A DNA stretch of 64,000 bases, taken from Paenibacillus sp. OVF10. Lineage in GTDB: Bacteria; Bacillota; Bacilli; Paenibacillales; Paenibacillaceae. The DNA is taken from NCBI GenBank assembly GCA_022836915.1, contig CP094668.1, forward strand, positions 1,736,001-1,800,000. Reading direction: 5' to 3'. Positions within the stretch are counted from its first letter, which is position 1, and the number at the start of each line of letters is the position of its first letter. The position numbers were made by a program, and so were the translations under genes. Below, piece by piece: positions 1 through 8,618 of this stretch. Below the pieces are notes generated by a model, which saw only the letters and a list, made by a program, of their open reading frames with translations, did not search any database and was not told the DNA's origin.

Positions 1-61
1 GTGAGAAGTTTTTCCAAATAAAATGCTTGTATAATGATTTCATCTCCATTACAATACAATT

Positions 62-84
62 GATAATGAGATTCAATATCATTT
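62..84 (+). promoter_or_regulatory. Fur box upstream of siderophore binding protein gene
   Basis: The stretch starts TGATAATGAGATTCA and continues into AATATCATT. It resembles two overlapping imperfect copies of the 7-1-7 Fur motif TGATAAT-N-ATTATCA. It lies 25 bases before the start codon of an iron-siderophore binding lipoprotein, and a TATAAT-like -10 is visible at 30-35. Repression by Fur under iron-replete conditions is inferred. Confidence 0.6.
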
Positions 85-108
85 AGATAAAAAAGGGAGA
101 CGGATTTC

Positions 109-1122
109 ATGTATAAAGTAAAGAAAAAGCTATACATTTATGCAGCACTTATTCTGATGATTTCACTACTTGCTGGCTGTGCTTCGGGTGGAAGTGTTGA
201 GACAACGAATACATCCAGCCAAGCTGCAAGCAGCAATGAGAGCAATAATGAAAGTGATACAACTGCCAGTTCGACTGAAGATCAGACCCGAGTGATCAAA
301 CATGCCATGGGCGAAACCACAATCAAGGGAACCCCGCAAAAGATCGTGACACTGTTCCAGGGTGCGAATGATGTCGTTGTTGCACTTGGCGTGAAACCGA
401 CAGGCGTGGTGGAATCCTGGGTTCAGCAGCCAGTCTATGAATATCTGAGAGCAGATCTGGACGGAGTTCCACAAGTAGGACAGGAATCGCAGCCCAATCT
501 GGAAGAGATCAACAAGTTGAAACCCGACTTGATTATTGCTACGAAGATCAGACATGAAGAGATCTATGAGCAATTGTCCCAGATCGCACCAACGGTAGTG
601 ACGGAGACGCTGTTTGACTGGAAAGAAACGGTGAAAACTGTTGGAGAAGCGATGAATATGGTTGAGCAATCGGATAAACTGTTGTCTGATTGGGATGGCC
701 GTGTAGCTGATTTCAAAGAGAAAATGGGGAATCGTCTACCAATTGAAGCAACCATCACGAACTTTAGAGCCGATCAAGTTCGTATTTTCTACATGGGATA
801 TGCAGGTAAGATTCTGAATGAACTTGGGTTCACCAGACCTGCCGGACATGACGCAGACACATGGGGAGTTGAATTGACTTCCAAAGAGAACATTCCGGAT
901 ATAAATGCAGACATGATCTTCAACTTCAATTCAGGCACAGAAACAGATGCCATTCAGAAAAATTATGATGATTGGACCAGCAGTCCACTGTGGAAAAACC
1001 TTGATGCTGTTAAGAACAACCAACTGGTTCAGGTCGATGAAGTGGCCTGGAACATGGCAGGTGGATACACATCGGCCAACATGATGCTGGACGATCTATA
1101 TAAGCAGTTCAACCTGAACTAA
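109..1122 (+). CDS. Iron-siderophore ABC transporter substrate-binding lipoprotein
   Basis: This is an extracytoplasmic binding protein of the FecB/FhuD/CbrA class (337 aa, the usual length). The N-terminus is a lipoprotein signal peptide with lipobox LLAGC and Cys24 as the expected lipidated residue, followed by a Ser/Thr/Asn-rich linker. The body has the periplasmic-binding-fold hallmarks: a KIVTL strand start, the segment NLEEINKLKPDLIIA, and a C-terminal YKQF helix. An AAGGGAGA ribosome site precedes the ATG. It is first in an importer cluster (binding protein, permease, permease, ATPase) directly upstream of a siderophore biosynthesis operon. It therefore probably recaptures the ferric form of that NIS siderophore. 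The exact ligand is inferred from context only. Confidence 0.9.
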   Translation: MYKVKKKLYIYAALILMISLLAGCASGGSVETTNTSSQAASSNESNNESDTTASSTEDQTRVIKHAMGETTIKGTPQKIVTLFQGANDVVVALGVKPTGVVESWVQQPVYEYLRADLDGVPQVGQESQPNLEEINKLKPDLIIATKIRHEEIYEQLSQIAPTVVTETLFDWKETVKTVGEAMNMVEQSDKLLSDWDGRVADFKEKMGNRLPIEATITNFRADQVRIFYMGYAGKILNELGFTRPAGHDADTWGVELTSKENIPDINADMIFNFNSGTETDAIQKNYDDWTSSPLWKNLDAVKNNQLVQVDEVAWNMAGGYTSANMMLDDLYKQFNLN

Positions 1123-1135
1123 CTAACAGGAGCAG

Positions 1136-1191
1136 GACCTGCCATGCACCAGGACATTCGTTAACGAAGTGTATGGGCAGGCAGGTCTTTT
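1136..1191 (+). terminator. Hairpin with T-run between binding protein and permease genes
   Basis: GACCTGCC (1136-1143) pairs with GGCAGGTC (1180-1187) and is followed by TTTTG. An inner palindrome TTCGTTAACGAA sits in the loop. A partial terminator here would allow the binding protein to be made in excess over the membrane subunits, a common arrangement in ABC importers. Confidence 0.7.
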
Positions 1192-1219
1192 GTCATTTTA
1201 CAGATGAAAGAGTGAGAGT

Positions 1220-2232
1220 ATGTTTCCCCTTTTTACAAAGGCAAGCGCCAAGATCTATGGACTGGTTGGTTTATTCATATTACTTCTACTTGCTTGCCTG
1301 GCCAGTATGATTCTGGGACGTACGCAGATCACGTTTCAGATGGCATGGGAAGCACTGCAATTCTATGACGAGAGTTCTGTGGAACATGTGGTTCTGCTGA
1401 CGGAACGGTTGCCACGTACAGTTATTGCTGCTGTTGTAGGAGCAAGTTTGGCCGTGGCGGGTGGACTGATGCAGGCATTGACACGTAACCCGCTGGCATC
1501 ACCAAGTGTGTTCGGGATCAATACAGGTGCAATCTTTTTTATTGTCATTGCCATTGTGGTATTGTCCGTATCTTCGCTCACCACCATGATGTGGTTTGGT
1601 TTTGCCGGAGCTGCGGTTGCCGCGGCGATTGTCTATGCACTGGGTTCCCTCGGTCGTGATGGTCTGACACCGATCAAAATTGTACTGGCGGGTACGGCTA
1701 TCTCAGCGTTATTTGCCTCGTTCACACAGGCCATTCTGGTGCTGGATGGAACCGGATTGCAGGATGTACTGTTCTGGCTTGCCGGTTCAGTAAGTGGTCG
1801 GACGTTGGAAATGTTATATCCTGTTCTGCCATACATGACAGCCGCAGCTATTGTCGCTCTGTTCATGGGCAGAGCCATCAATCTGCTCTTGACGGGTGAT
1901 GATATCGCCAAAGGGATGGGACAGAATGTACTTCTGGTCAAGGTGCTCATGGGAGTGGTTACGGTTTTGCTGGCGGGTGGTTCAGTTGCCGTAGCCGGTT
2001 CGATCGGTCTCGTCGGTCTGGTTGTCCCGCATATCATGCGTGCACTGGTGGGCAATGATTACCGCTGGCTCGTTCCTTACTCTATTGTAGGGGAGCGATT
2101 CTGCTGCTGTCCGCGGATGTGGTTGCAAGGTTGGTGATCATGCCGCAGGAAGTTCCACTTGGTGTCATGACTGCACTGATTGGCGGACCCTTCTTCGTGT
2201 ACATTGCACGCAAGGGGGTGACGAAGATATGA
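1220..2232 (+). CDS. FecCD-family siderophore ABC permease (apparent frameshift near 2090)
   Basis: This is the integral membrane subunit of an iron-siderophore importer of the BtuC/FecCD family. The N-terminal 290 residues carry the family signatures [20 protein letters not shown] and TRNPLASP, and the conserved [13 protein letters not shown] loop. The frame is lost at the GGGG run at 2090-2093. Adding one G restores [16 protein letters not shown] and the usual tail ending KGVTKI, giving 337 aa, the normal family length. The stop overlaps the next start as ATGA. The break is most likely a sequencing error; if real, the importer would lose its last helices. It probably pairs with the second permease to form a heterodimeric channel. 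Confidence 0.85.
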
Positions 2233-3271
2233 GGAAGATGTTGACTTTCCGCAACAAAAAAGACACCGTCTCAGTACAAATGGAACAAAAATCACTGGTT
2301 GTCATCGGCATATGTATCCTCCTGTTCCTGGTGGCAGGGGTTGTTGGTACAAGTGTGGGCAGTGACTTTATCTCTCCGCTGGATGTGCTTCGAACGATAT
2401 TTGGTCTGAATGAAGGGGAGCATGACTTCGTCGTGCTGACCTTAAGACTGCCACGGGTGTTATTATCTCTGCTTGTAGGAGCAGCCCTCGGTATGTCTGG
2501 CGCACTTCTGCAAGGTATTATCCGTAATCCGCTGGCCTCACCGGATGTCATCGGAATTACTGGTGGTGCAGCTGTTGCGGCTGTAGGTTTTGTTACATTG
2601 CTGGGCGGAGCGGTGAGCATCAAGTTGTTACCACTGTTCGCCATCGCTGGCGCAATTGTGACGGCATTAATCATCTACGTGCTTGCTTGGAAAAAGGAGT
2701 CAGTCCGATCCGTCTGGTGCTGATCGGAATTGGAGTGTCAGCCATTACCGGAGCTGGAACAACCTTTATGTTGATCCTGAGTCCGTTCTACACGGCAGGT
2801 CAAGCCTATATCTGGCTGACTGGAAGTGTGTACGGAGCATCGTGGACCGATGTTCGAACCATTCTCCCGGTTATCATTATTGTTGTTCCTCTGGCGATCT
2901 GGTTCGCCCGTAGCCTGAATGCACAGGAGTTCGGGGATGATCTGGCCACAGGGTTAGGGGTAACGGTCCAGCGGCATCGTTCAGCGTTGTTGTTATGCAG
3001 TGTACTGCTGGCGGGAATCGCCGTTGCGGTAGCCGGAACCATTGGTTTTGTTGGTCTGATCGCTCCACATATTGCCCGGAAGCTGGTCGGCCGGATGTTT
3101 GGCAGTATGCTGATTGTATCTGGACTGGTTGGTGCTCTGCTTGTATTTGCGGCAGATCTGATTGCCCGCACAGCCTTTCTACCACTTGATGTTCCCGCAG
3201 GGGTATTCACCGCAGGCGTAGGCGCACCATTTTTCCTGTATTTGTTGTTCAAGAATCGAAATCAGTTTTGA
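2229..3271 (+). CDS. FecCD-family siderophore ABC permease, second subunit (apparent frameshift near 2696)
   Basis: This is the second BtuC/FecCD-type permease, translationally coupled to the first through an ATGA overlap. It shows [19 protein letters not shown] and [12 protein letters not shown], and later the [17 protein letters not shown] coupling loop. Two overlapping frames meet at the AAAAAGG run (2691-2697). Inserting one base gives [16 protein letters not shown] and a continuous protein of 347 aa, the usual length. About ten hydrophobic segments are visible. It ends 13 bases before the ATPase gene with a good GGAGGAG site between. The frameshift is of the same homopolymer type as in many other genes in this window and is probably artefactual. 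Confidence 0.85.
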
Positions 3272-3284
3272 GGAGGAGAGAGCT

Positions 3285-4106
3285 GTGAGTATTCTGGAAG
3301 CCAAGGAGCTTACGATCTCCTATGGAGCAGATTCCATTATTGAAAATTTGAACCTGACCATTCCCAAGGGACAGATTACTGTCCTGATTGGCAGCAACGG
3401 CTGTGGCAAATCTACGCTGCTGCGTACGATGGCCCGGTTGCTGAAATCCAGCTCCGGTTCGGTGCTGCTGGATGGCGAAGAGATTGCAAAGCTGCCAACC
3501 AAGGAAATTTCAAGACGCATGTCCATCCTGCCGCAGGGCCCGACCGCTCCGGAAGGCTTGACGGTGAACCAACTGGTTAAGCAAGGACGTTATCCACATC
3601 AAACATGGCTGAAGCAATGGTCTCGTGAGGATGAGCGTATGGTCAAGCTGGCACTGGAGTCCACACATCTGACAGAACTCGCGGATCGACCTGTGGATGC
3701 ATTGTCCGGTGGACAGCGTCAGCGTGCCTGGATTGCGATGACACTTGCGCAGGGTACTGAAACCTTGCTATTGGATGAACCTACAACCTATCTGGATATG
3801 ACACATCAGATTGATATCCTCGATCTGTTGTTTGAGTTGAATGAACGAGAAGGACGCACGATTGTTATGGTACTTCATGATCTGAATCTGGCATGTCGTT
3901 ATGCGCATCACATTGTGGCTGTTCACAACAAGTCCATCTACGCAGAAGGTAAACCGGAAGATATTGTTACACAGGACATGGTCCGTAAAGTCTTCCAGAT
4001 GGAGTGTGAGATTGCAATCGATCCACTGTTCGGCACACCAACCTGTATCCCGCATGGACGAGGAAGGAAGCTGAATGGAGAACAGCGTTATACACAACTG
4101 GCTTGA
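3285..4106 (+). CDS. Siderophore ABC transporter ATP-binding protein
   Basis: This is the ATPase of the importer, FecE/FhuC class (273 aa). The Walker A motif GSNGCGKST is at residues 36-44, the signature LSGGQRQ starts near residue 140, the Walker B LLLDEP is at 161-166 followed by a D-loop TTYLD, and the H-loop is VLHDLN. The GTG start is preceded by GAGGAGGAG. It completes a four-gene importer in the order binding protein, permease, permease, ATPase, the same order as cbrABCD in Dickeya. A weak A/T hairpin follows the stop. It energises uptake of the ferric siderophore from the cytoplasmic side. Confidence 0.95.
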   Translation: MSILEAKELTISYGADSIIENLNLTIPKGQITVLIGSNGCGKSTLLRTMARLLKSSSGSVLLDGEEIAKLPTKEISRRMSILPQGPTAPEGLTVNQLVKQGRYPHQTWLKQWSREDERMVKLALESTHLTELADRPVDALSGGQRQRAWIAMTLAQGTETLLLDEPTTYLDMTHQIDILDLLFELNEREGRTIVMVLHDLNLACRYAHHIVAVHNKSIYAEGKPEDIVTQDMVRKVFQMECEIAIDPLFGTPTCIPHGRGRKLNGEQRYTQLA

Positions 4107-4108
4107 GG

Positions 4109-4129
4109 ATCAAAAAGTCCGCTTTTGAT
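4109..4129 (+). terminator. Weak hairpin after importer operon
   Basis: ATCAAAA and TTTTGAT flank a short loop directly after the ATPase stop codon. It is A/T-rich with no long T-tract, so termination here is uncertain. A second weak pairing (GGCAAGCC at 4194-4201 with GGCTTGCC at 4222-4229) lies downstream. Confidence 0.35.
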
Positions 4130-4364
4130 TCGTTCAATAGTTATTCAAAACTCCACATCGACTCCATTGTATGATCATGCAGATGACAAATTAGGCAAGC
4201 CGTTGGTAAAACCATGTCCCAGGCTTGCCCAGTTTGTTGTGCCTATTATTCGATAAAATCATACCTGAATCGACTCAAACCCACACTAAATAAGAACTTA
4301 TTTTTCCTTAAAAGTTTATTATTGACAATATAACTCGAATTGCCATAAAATAGATTTTATATGA

Positions 4365-4385
4365 TATTGATAATCATTATCAATA
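4365..4385 (+). promoter_or_regulatory. Perfect Fur box upstream of NIS siderophore operon
   Basis: This is a 21-bp perfect palindrome centred on C4375, containing the exact 7-1-7 motif TGATAAT-C-ATTATCA at 4368-4382. It lies in an A/T-rich promoter-like region upstream of the biosynthetic operon. Iron-dependent repression by Fur is strongly suggested. Confidence 0.85.
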
Positions 4386-4418
4386 TATAATTACAAAAAA
4401 ATGATGAACGTATGAGCA

Positions 4419-4607
4419 ATATAAGTTGAATTAATCATTTACATGCAACGGAGAGGACAGGAAAAACCTGAAAAAGCGAAGCGTTCGCCTTTATCCCCGG
4501 ATTTTTCCCTTGAGAAAAGGGAATCAAAAAATCTGGGGATAACAGCGATTGGAAGGTTGTTCTGTCATTGTAGTGTCAGCGTAAATAATCTTTAATTCAA
4601 CTTATAT
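4419..4607. repeat. MITE-like long inverted-repeat element or structured RNA
   Basis: Terminal inverted repeats of 16 bp (ATATAAGTTGAATTAA at 4419-4434 and its complement at 4592-4607) bound a 189-bp element with no ORF. Inside, several nested pairings follow: GACAG with CTGTC, AACCT with AGGTT, a GCGAAGCGTTCGC local palindrome, and a strong central hairpin at 4491-4542 (TTATCCCCGGATTTTT against its imperfect complement). The whole unit can fold as one long stem. I recall similar GGGGATAACAGCGA-type repeats in Paenibacillus genomes, but copy number cannot be tested here. It sits between the Fur box and the biosynthetic operon, so it would lie in the 5' leader if transcription starts near the Fur box. 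Confidence 0.7.
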
Positions 4608-4645
4608 AGGAGCGAGTACCTTCATTCGATCGAGGAGGATTTTCA

Positions 4646-5668
4646 GTGTTTCCGAAAGGGATTCATAATCTGCAAAACCGACTCATTATAAGCAAAGCGA
4701 GAGAAATGGGCATCACCTGTGAGCCACTTCTTGAGGGATGCGAAGATTTTCTGAAGCTGTCTGTAGGGGACCAAGAGATCATCATTAACAAAACCAGATC
4801 TCATCGTCTGCCGTTAATCGCTGGACTGCTCGCGAAGAACAAGCAGGCATGTAATATGTTGCTGCATGAACAGGGAATGCCTGTACCATCATTTATCGTG
4901 ATCCTAGGAATGGGAAGCGAAGCAGTAGCTTTTCTGAATAGATACGGCTCTATTGTAGTGAAACCGCTGGATGCGAGCAGCAGCATGGGTGTGACGCTAG
5001 ATGTGCGTACCCCAGATGAACTGGAGGTAGCCATTCATCATGCGAGTGTCCATGGCAGCAGCATCATGTTACAGCAATATGTGACCGGGATCGATTACAG
5101 AGTGCTGATCATTAACGGTGAAGTGGCGGCTGTGAATGAGTATCGGCCTGTCTATGTCGAGGGAGACGGAACTTCAACCGTTCGGGCGTTAATTGAACAG
5201 TTGAATCAGGAACGAATCGAGATGACACCCATTGGCGAGTATGAAGCGTTTCCCGAGGTTAATGCAGAAACGGAACGACTGCTGGAGGTATTGCGTGCAC
5301 AAGGGACAACTCTGGATAAAGTTCCTGCCGCCGGAAAAGAAATCGAGTTATATGATCTCCGTAACTCAGCCGCCGGAAAAATCAGTGAATTCTACAAGGA
5401 TTGTACCGAAATCATTCATCCCGATAATGCGCGAATGATCATTCAAGCGGCCAAAACTCTTCAGATTGATGTAGCAGGGGTCGATGTTCGTTGTCGTGAT
5501 ATCCGCACGCCAATCTCCAGAGAACAAGGGGGCATTCTGGAAGTGAACGCCTTGCCAGATATGACACACCACGTCTTTCCCCATGGTGGAACAACTCGTG
5601 ATGTGGTTCGGTTATACCTGGAATACCTGTGTCAGGAGCAACTTGGATATAAGATAAATAACGTATAA
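4646..5668 (+). CDS. ATP-grasp ligase, cyanophycin-synthetase-like, of the siderophore cluster
   Basis: This 340-aa protein has the ATP-grasp fold. The nucleotide-binding segment IVVKPLDASSSMGV is near residues 109-122, followed by LQQYVTGIDYRVLIING. A late metal-binding segment GILEVNALPDMTHH carries the Glu and Asn expected to hold Mg. ATP-grasp enzymes join a carboxylate to an amine through an acyl phosphate. A related enzyme, PvsA, acts in vibrioferrin synthesis, so attachment of an amino acid during siderophore assembly is a reasonable inference. The GTG start has a GAGGAGG site seven bases upstream. A 167-base gap containing short ATAACGTATA/ATAACGGATA-like repeats separates it from the aminotransferase gene. 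Achromobactin and staphyloferrin B clusters as I know them lack such a gene. Confidence 0.8.
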   Translation: MFPKGIHNLQNRLIISKAREMGITCEPLLEGCEDFLKLSVGDQEIIINKTRSHRLPLIAGLLAKNKQACNMLLHEQGMPVPSFIVILGMGSEAVAFLNRYGSIVVKPLDASSSMGVTLDVRTPDELEVAIHHASVHGSSIMLQQYVTGIDYRVLIINGEVAAVNEYRPVYVEGDGTSTVRALIEQLNQERIEMTPIGEYEAFPEVNAETERLLEVLRAQGTTLDKVPAAGKEIELYDLRNSAAGKISEFYKDCTEIIHPDNARMIIQAAKTLQIDVAGVDVRCRDIRTPISREQGGILEVNALPDMTHHVFPHGGTTRDVVRLYLEYLCQEQLGYKINNV

Positions 5669-5835
5669 CAACGTATAGATGACATATATAACGGATAACA
5701 GATGACGGATACCATCATTTATAGTTCGGACCTTATCAATATTTTGAACCAGTACAATGTCATATGCAAAATGAAGAACAAGAATCACAGGCAGCAGGTT
5801 CAGCCTGAATCGATTATAAGGAGCGTTAGAGGGCT

Positions 5836-7191
5836 ATGTCAGTAGAAGTGCAGACGGAATATCTGAAGATGCAAAATGAGAAGGAATCCAATGCAAGATC
5901 GTACCCCAGACATTTCCCGCTTGTCATTAGCAAGGCACATGGGGTGAAGATTACTGATACGGAAGGCCGTGTATTTTACGACTGTCTGGCGGGTGCAGGA
6001 ACCTTGGCGCTGGGGCATAACCATGACACGGTGGTCAACGCCATTCGCGATGTCCTGGATCAGCAGATACCCCTTCATACACTGGATTTGGCAACGCCGT
6101 TGAAGCTTTCATATATGCAGGAACTGTTCTCCATTCTTCCAGCAGAGATGCGAGACAAAGCCAAAATCCAGTTCTGTGGTCCAACGGGTGCGGATGCAGT
6201 AGAAGCAGCCATTAAGCTGGTCAAACATGCAACGGGTGGCAAATCGATTCTTGCCTTTCAGGGAGGTTATCACGGTTCAACCCAAGCAACCATGTCGATG
6301 AGTGGCAACCTGAGTAAGAAACAACATCTGCAAAGCCTGCTGCCGGATGTGCATTTCCTGCCGTTTCCTTATGAGTACCGCTGCCCATTTGGTGTTGGTG
6401 AAGGCATGACGGCCCGATTAAGCGCACAGTATATCGAGAACTTGCTCGATGATTGCGAGAGTGGTATTGCCGCACCATGTGGGGTCATTGTGGAGACGGT
6501 ACAGGGAGAGGGCGGAGCGATTCCGGCAGATATCGAATGGCTGAGGGAGCTGCGCCGAATTACGGCAGAGCGAAGCATTCCGCTTATTATCGACGAAGTG
6601 CAGACAGGCATTGGACGGACAGGACGAATGTTTTCGTTTGAACATGCCGGAATTGTACCCGATGTAATCATCTGCTCCAAAGCAGTTGGCGGAAGTCTGC
6701 CCATGTCTGTTGTCATCTACCGGGAAGAGCTGGACCAGTGGCAACCTGGTGCACACACAGGTACGTTCCGTGGCAATCAGCTGGCCATGGCAGCGGGACT
6801 TGCGACACTTCGTTATATTCGGGAACAGGATGTTCTACACAACGTACATCTGCGCAGTGAGCAGTTCATGAATCAACTGAATGCATTGAAAGAGCAGTAT
6901 GCAGAGATTGGTGACGTGCGAGGCAGAGGACTGATGATTGGTGTTGAGGTGGTTGATCCAATGGGACGCAAGGATCGTCTGGGACATTATCTGCCTAATG
7001 GTTCGCTGGCTGAGTCTATTCAGCGTGAATGTTTCAAGAATGGATTAATTGTGGAACTGGGCGGGCGTCATTCAGCGGTTGTTCGTTTTCTGCCGCCGCT
7101 GAATATTACGGAGCAAGAAACGAGTGCAATCCTTGCGATCTTTGAGAAATCGGTAGCTGAAGCGATTGCTTTAGCAATGGCTGCATGTTGA
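5836..7191 (+). CDS. Class III aminotransferase, diaminobutyrate--2-oxoglutarate type
   Basis: This is a PLP-dependent fold-type I class III aminotransferase (451 aa, full length). Visible motifs are CLAGAGTLALGHNH near the N-terminus, FQGGYHGST, the Asp of IIDEVQTGIGRTG, and the Schiff-base lysine in ICSKAVGG at about residue 282, followed by HTGTFRGNQ. It most resembles the diaminobutyrate aminotransferases RhbA and AcsF, which make L-2,4-diaminobutyrate from aspartate semialdehyde with glutamate as donor. Within an NIS cluster this would supply the diamine building block. Its stop overlaps the start of the MFS gene by seven bases. Confidence 0.88.
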   Translation: MSVEVQTEYLKMQNEKESNARSYPRHFPLVISKAHGVKITDTEGRVFYDCLAGAGTLALGHNHDTVVNAIRDVLDQQIPLHTLDLATPLKLSYMQELFSILPAEMRDKAKIQFCGPTGADAVEAAIKLVKHATGGKSILAFQGGYHGSTQATMSMSGNLSKKQHLQSLLPDVHFLPFPYEYRCPFGVGEGMTARLSAQYIENLLDDCESGIAAPCGVIVETVQGEGGAIPADIEWLRELRRITAERSIPLIIDEVQTGIGRTGRMFSFEHAGIVPDVIICSKAVGGSLPMSVVIYREELDQWQPGAHTGTFRGNQLAMAAGLATLRYIREQDVLHNVHLRSEQFMNQLNALKEQYAEIGDVRGRGLMIGVEVVDPMGRKDRLGHYLPNGSLAESIQRECFKNGLIVELGGRHSAVVRFLPPLNITEQETSAILAIFEKSVAEAIALAMAAC

Positions 7192-8618
7192 AGCTATCCC
7201 TGATGAAAAGGCATGCAGTATTACTCGCGATTCTGATCGGTGCCTTTTCGCTGGTACTGACCAACAGTGCATTTAACCTGCTGCTGCCTTATTTTGTGCA
7301 ATACTATCAGATCTCTACCACAGCAGGCGGATGGATTATCGCGCTGTACATGCTCGCCATGACGTTAACAATGCCGCTGGCTTCCCTGATTGTGGACCGA
7401 CTGGGGCGTAAGCAGACGTATATGTTGGGCATCACCATCTATGGACTGTTCTCGGTGGCAGGTGCGTTGTTTTATCACTCTATCGAAGTACTCCTGATGG
7501 TCCGTTTCATGCATGGGGTTGCCGCGGGGCTGATGATTCCGCTATCGCTTGTGTTGCTGTTTGACGTCTACGGACCGGAGGTAAGGGGACGAATTACCGG
7601 AGCGTGGGGCTTGCTGCTTATGCTGGCTCCGGCTGCCGGTCCAACGCTGGGTGGTTTCATCATTCAGTATGGACGGCTTGAAATGTTGTTCTGGCTCAAT
7701 GTGCCACTGGCTGTGTTCTCGTTGATCGGCTGCGGTCGAGTTATTCAGACCTATATCCCTGCCCGCAGGAAAAAATGGCATCCATCCAGTGTTATGCTGC
7801 TGATCTGCTCGGTAGGTGCCCTTAGTCTGGGGGTACAGTTGTACGCAAGTCCTGTCGTGGCAGTATGGGTACCATGGATGCTGATTGCGCTCGGTGTGGT
7901 GTTGCTCATTCGTTTTGTCCAGACCGAGAACGGTCGCAAGGAACCGCTGATCCGGTACCAGTTGTTGCGGCGTAATGCCGTCTTTCCGCTGACGGTATTG
8001 ATCTCGACTATTCAGGATTGTGTCATGTTTGGGGTGATCTTTGCATTGCCGTTATTGTTCCAAGACGTTTTCCACCTATCGCCGGCCCTGTCAGGTGCAC
8101 TGTTCATTCCCTTATCGATCTGTACAAGTCTATTCATGTGGATTGGCGGCAGCTTGCTGGATCGCGGTCGGTCCATGCATTTTATCGCATGGGGCACGCT
8201 GCTGGTGTCGATATCGATCTTATCGTTTGCGTTTCTGCCCATGGGAGCATCGATCTGGATCATCGGGATGCTCATGGCGTGCCGCGGAATTGGCGTTGGT
8301 CTGTCAGGCATGAGTATCTCTGCTATTGGTCTGCAAGCATTACCGGACGAAGACATGCACGAAGGGTCGGTGTTATCAACCACGATTGAGCGTCTGGCTT
8401 CTTCGTTTGCGGTGATGGGTATGACCCTGTATTACGATATGCGTTGGCAATGGCTTGCCGGGGCAGGAACGTCCATGGAGATGGCAAAATGGGGAGCGCT
8501 CAAAGAGATCTGTATTGGCCTTGGCTGCGCCATACTGCTTACACTTCCCCTGGTCTTACTTATAACCCGAAAGAAGGTTGGCATCATTGTTCGAGATGGA
8601 AAACAAGCTCCGGTCTGA
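7185..8618 (+). CDS. MFS transporter, probable siderophore exporter
   Basis: This 477-aa membrane protein has about fourteen hydrophobic segments, as in the DHA2 drug/proton antiporters. Motif A appears as PLASLIVDRLGRKQTY near residue 65, and the motif-C-like stretch LLLMLAPAAGPTLGG lies near residue 150. It lies inside the biosynthetic operon at the place taken by yhcA in the achromobactin cluster and by sbnD and pvsC in related clusters. Export of the finished siderophore is therefore the likely role. It overlaps both neighbours, indicating translational coupling. Confidence 0.88.
   Translation: MLKLSLMKRHAVLLAILIGAFSLVLTNSAFNLLLPYFVQYYQISTTAGGWIIALYMLAMTLTMPLASLIVDRLGRKQTYMLGITIYGLFSVAGALFYHSIEVLLMVRFMHGVAAGLMIPLSLVLLFDVYGPEVRGRITGAWGLLLMLAPAAGPTLGGFIIQYGRLEMLFWLNVPLAVFSLIGCGRVIQTYIPARRKKWHPSSVMLLICSVGALSLGVQLYASPVVAVWVPWMLIALGVVLLIRFVQTENGRKEPLIRYQLLRRNAVFPLTVLISTIQDCVMFGVIFALPLLFQDVFHLSPALSGALFIPLSICTSLFMWIGGSLLDRGRSMHFIAWGTLLVSISILSFAFLPMGASIWIIGMLMACRGIGVGLSGMSISAIGLQALPDEDMHEGSVLSTTIERLASSFAVMGMTLYYDMRWQWLAGAGTSMEMAKWGALKEICIGLGCAILLTLPLVLLITRKKVGIIVRDGKQAPV

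Noticed and set aside
1633..2055. 140-codon minus-strand frame rich in Ala, Pro and Thr
   Set aside because: Antisense to membrane segments of the permease; no start signal.
2041..2740. Programmed frameshifting or real decay of the two siderophore permeases
   Set aside because: The same homopolymer losses occur in many unrelated genes of the window, and no slippery heptamer with a downstream structure was seen.
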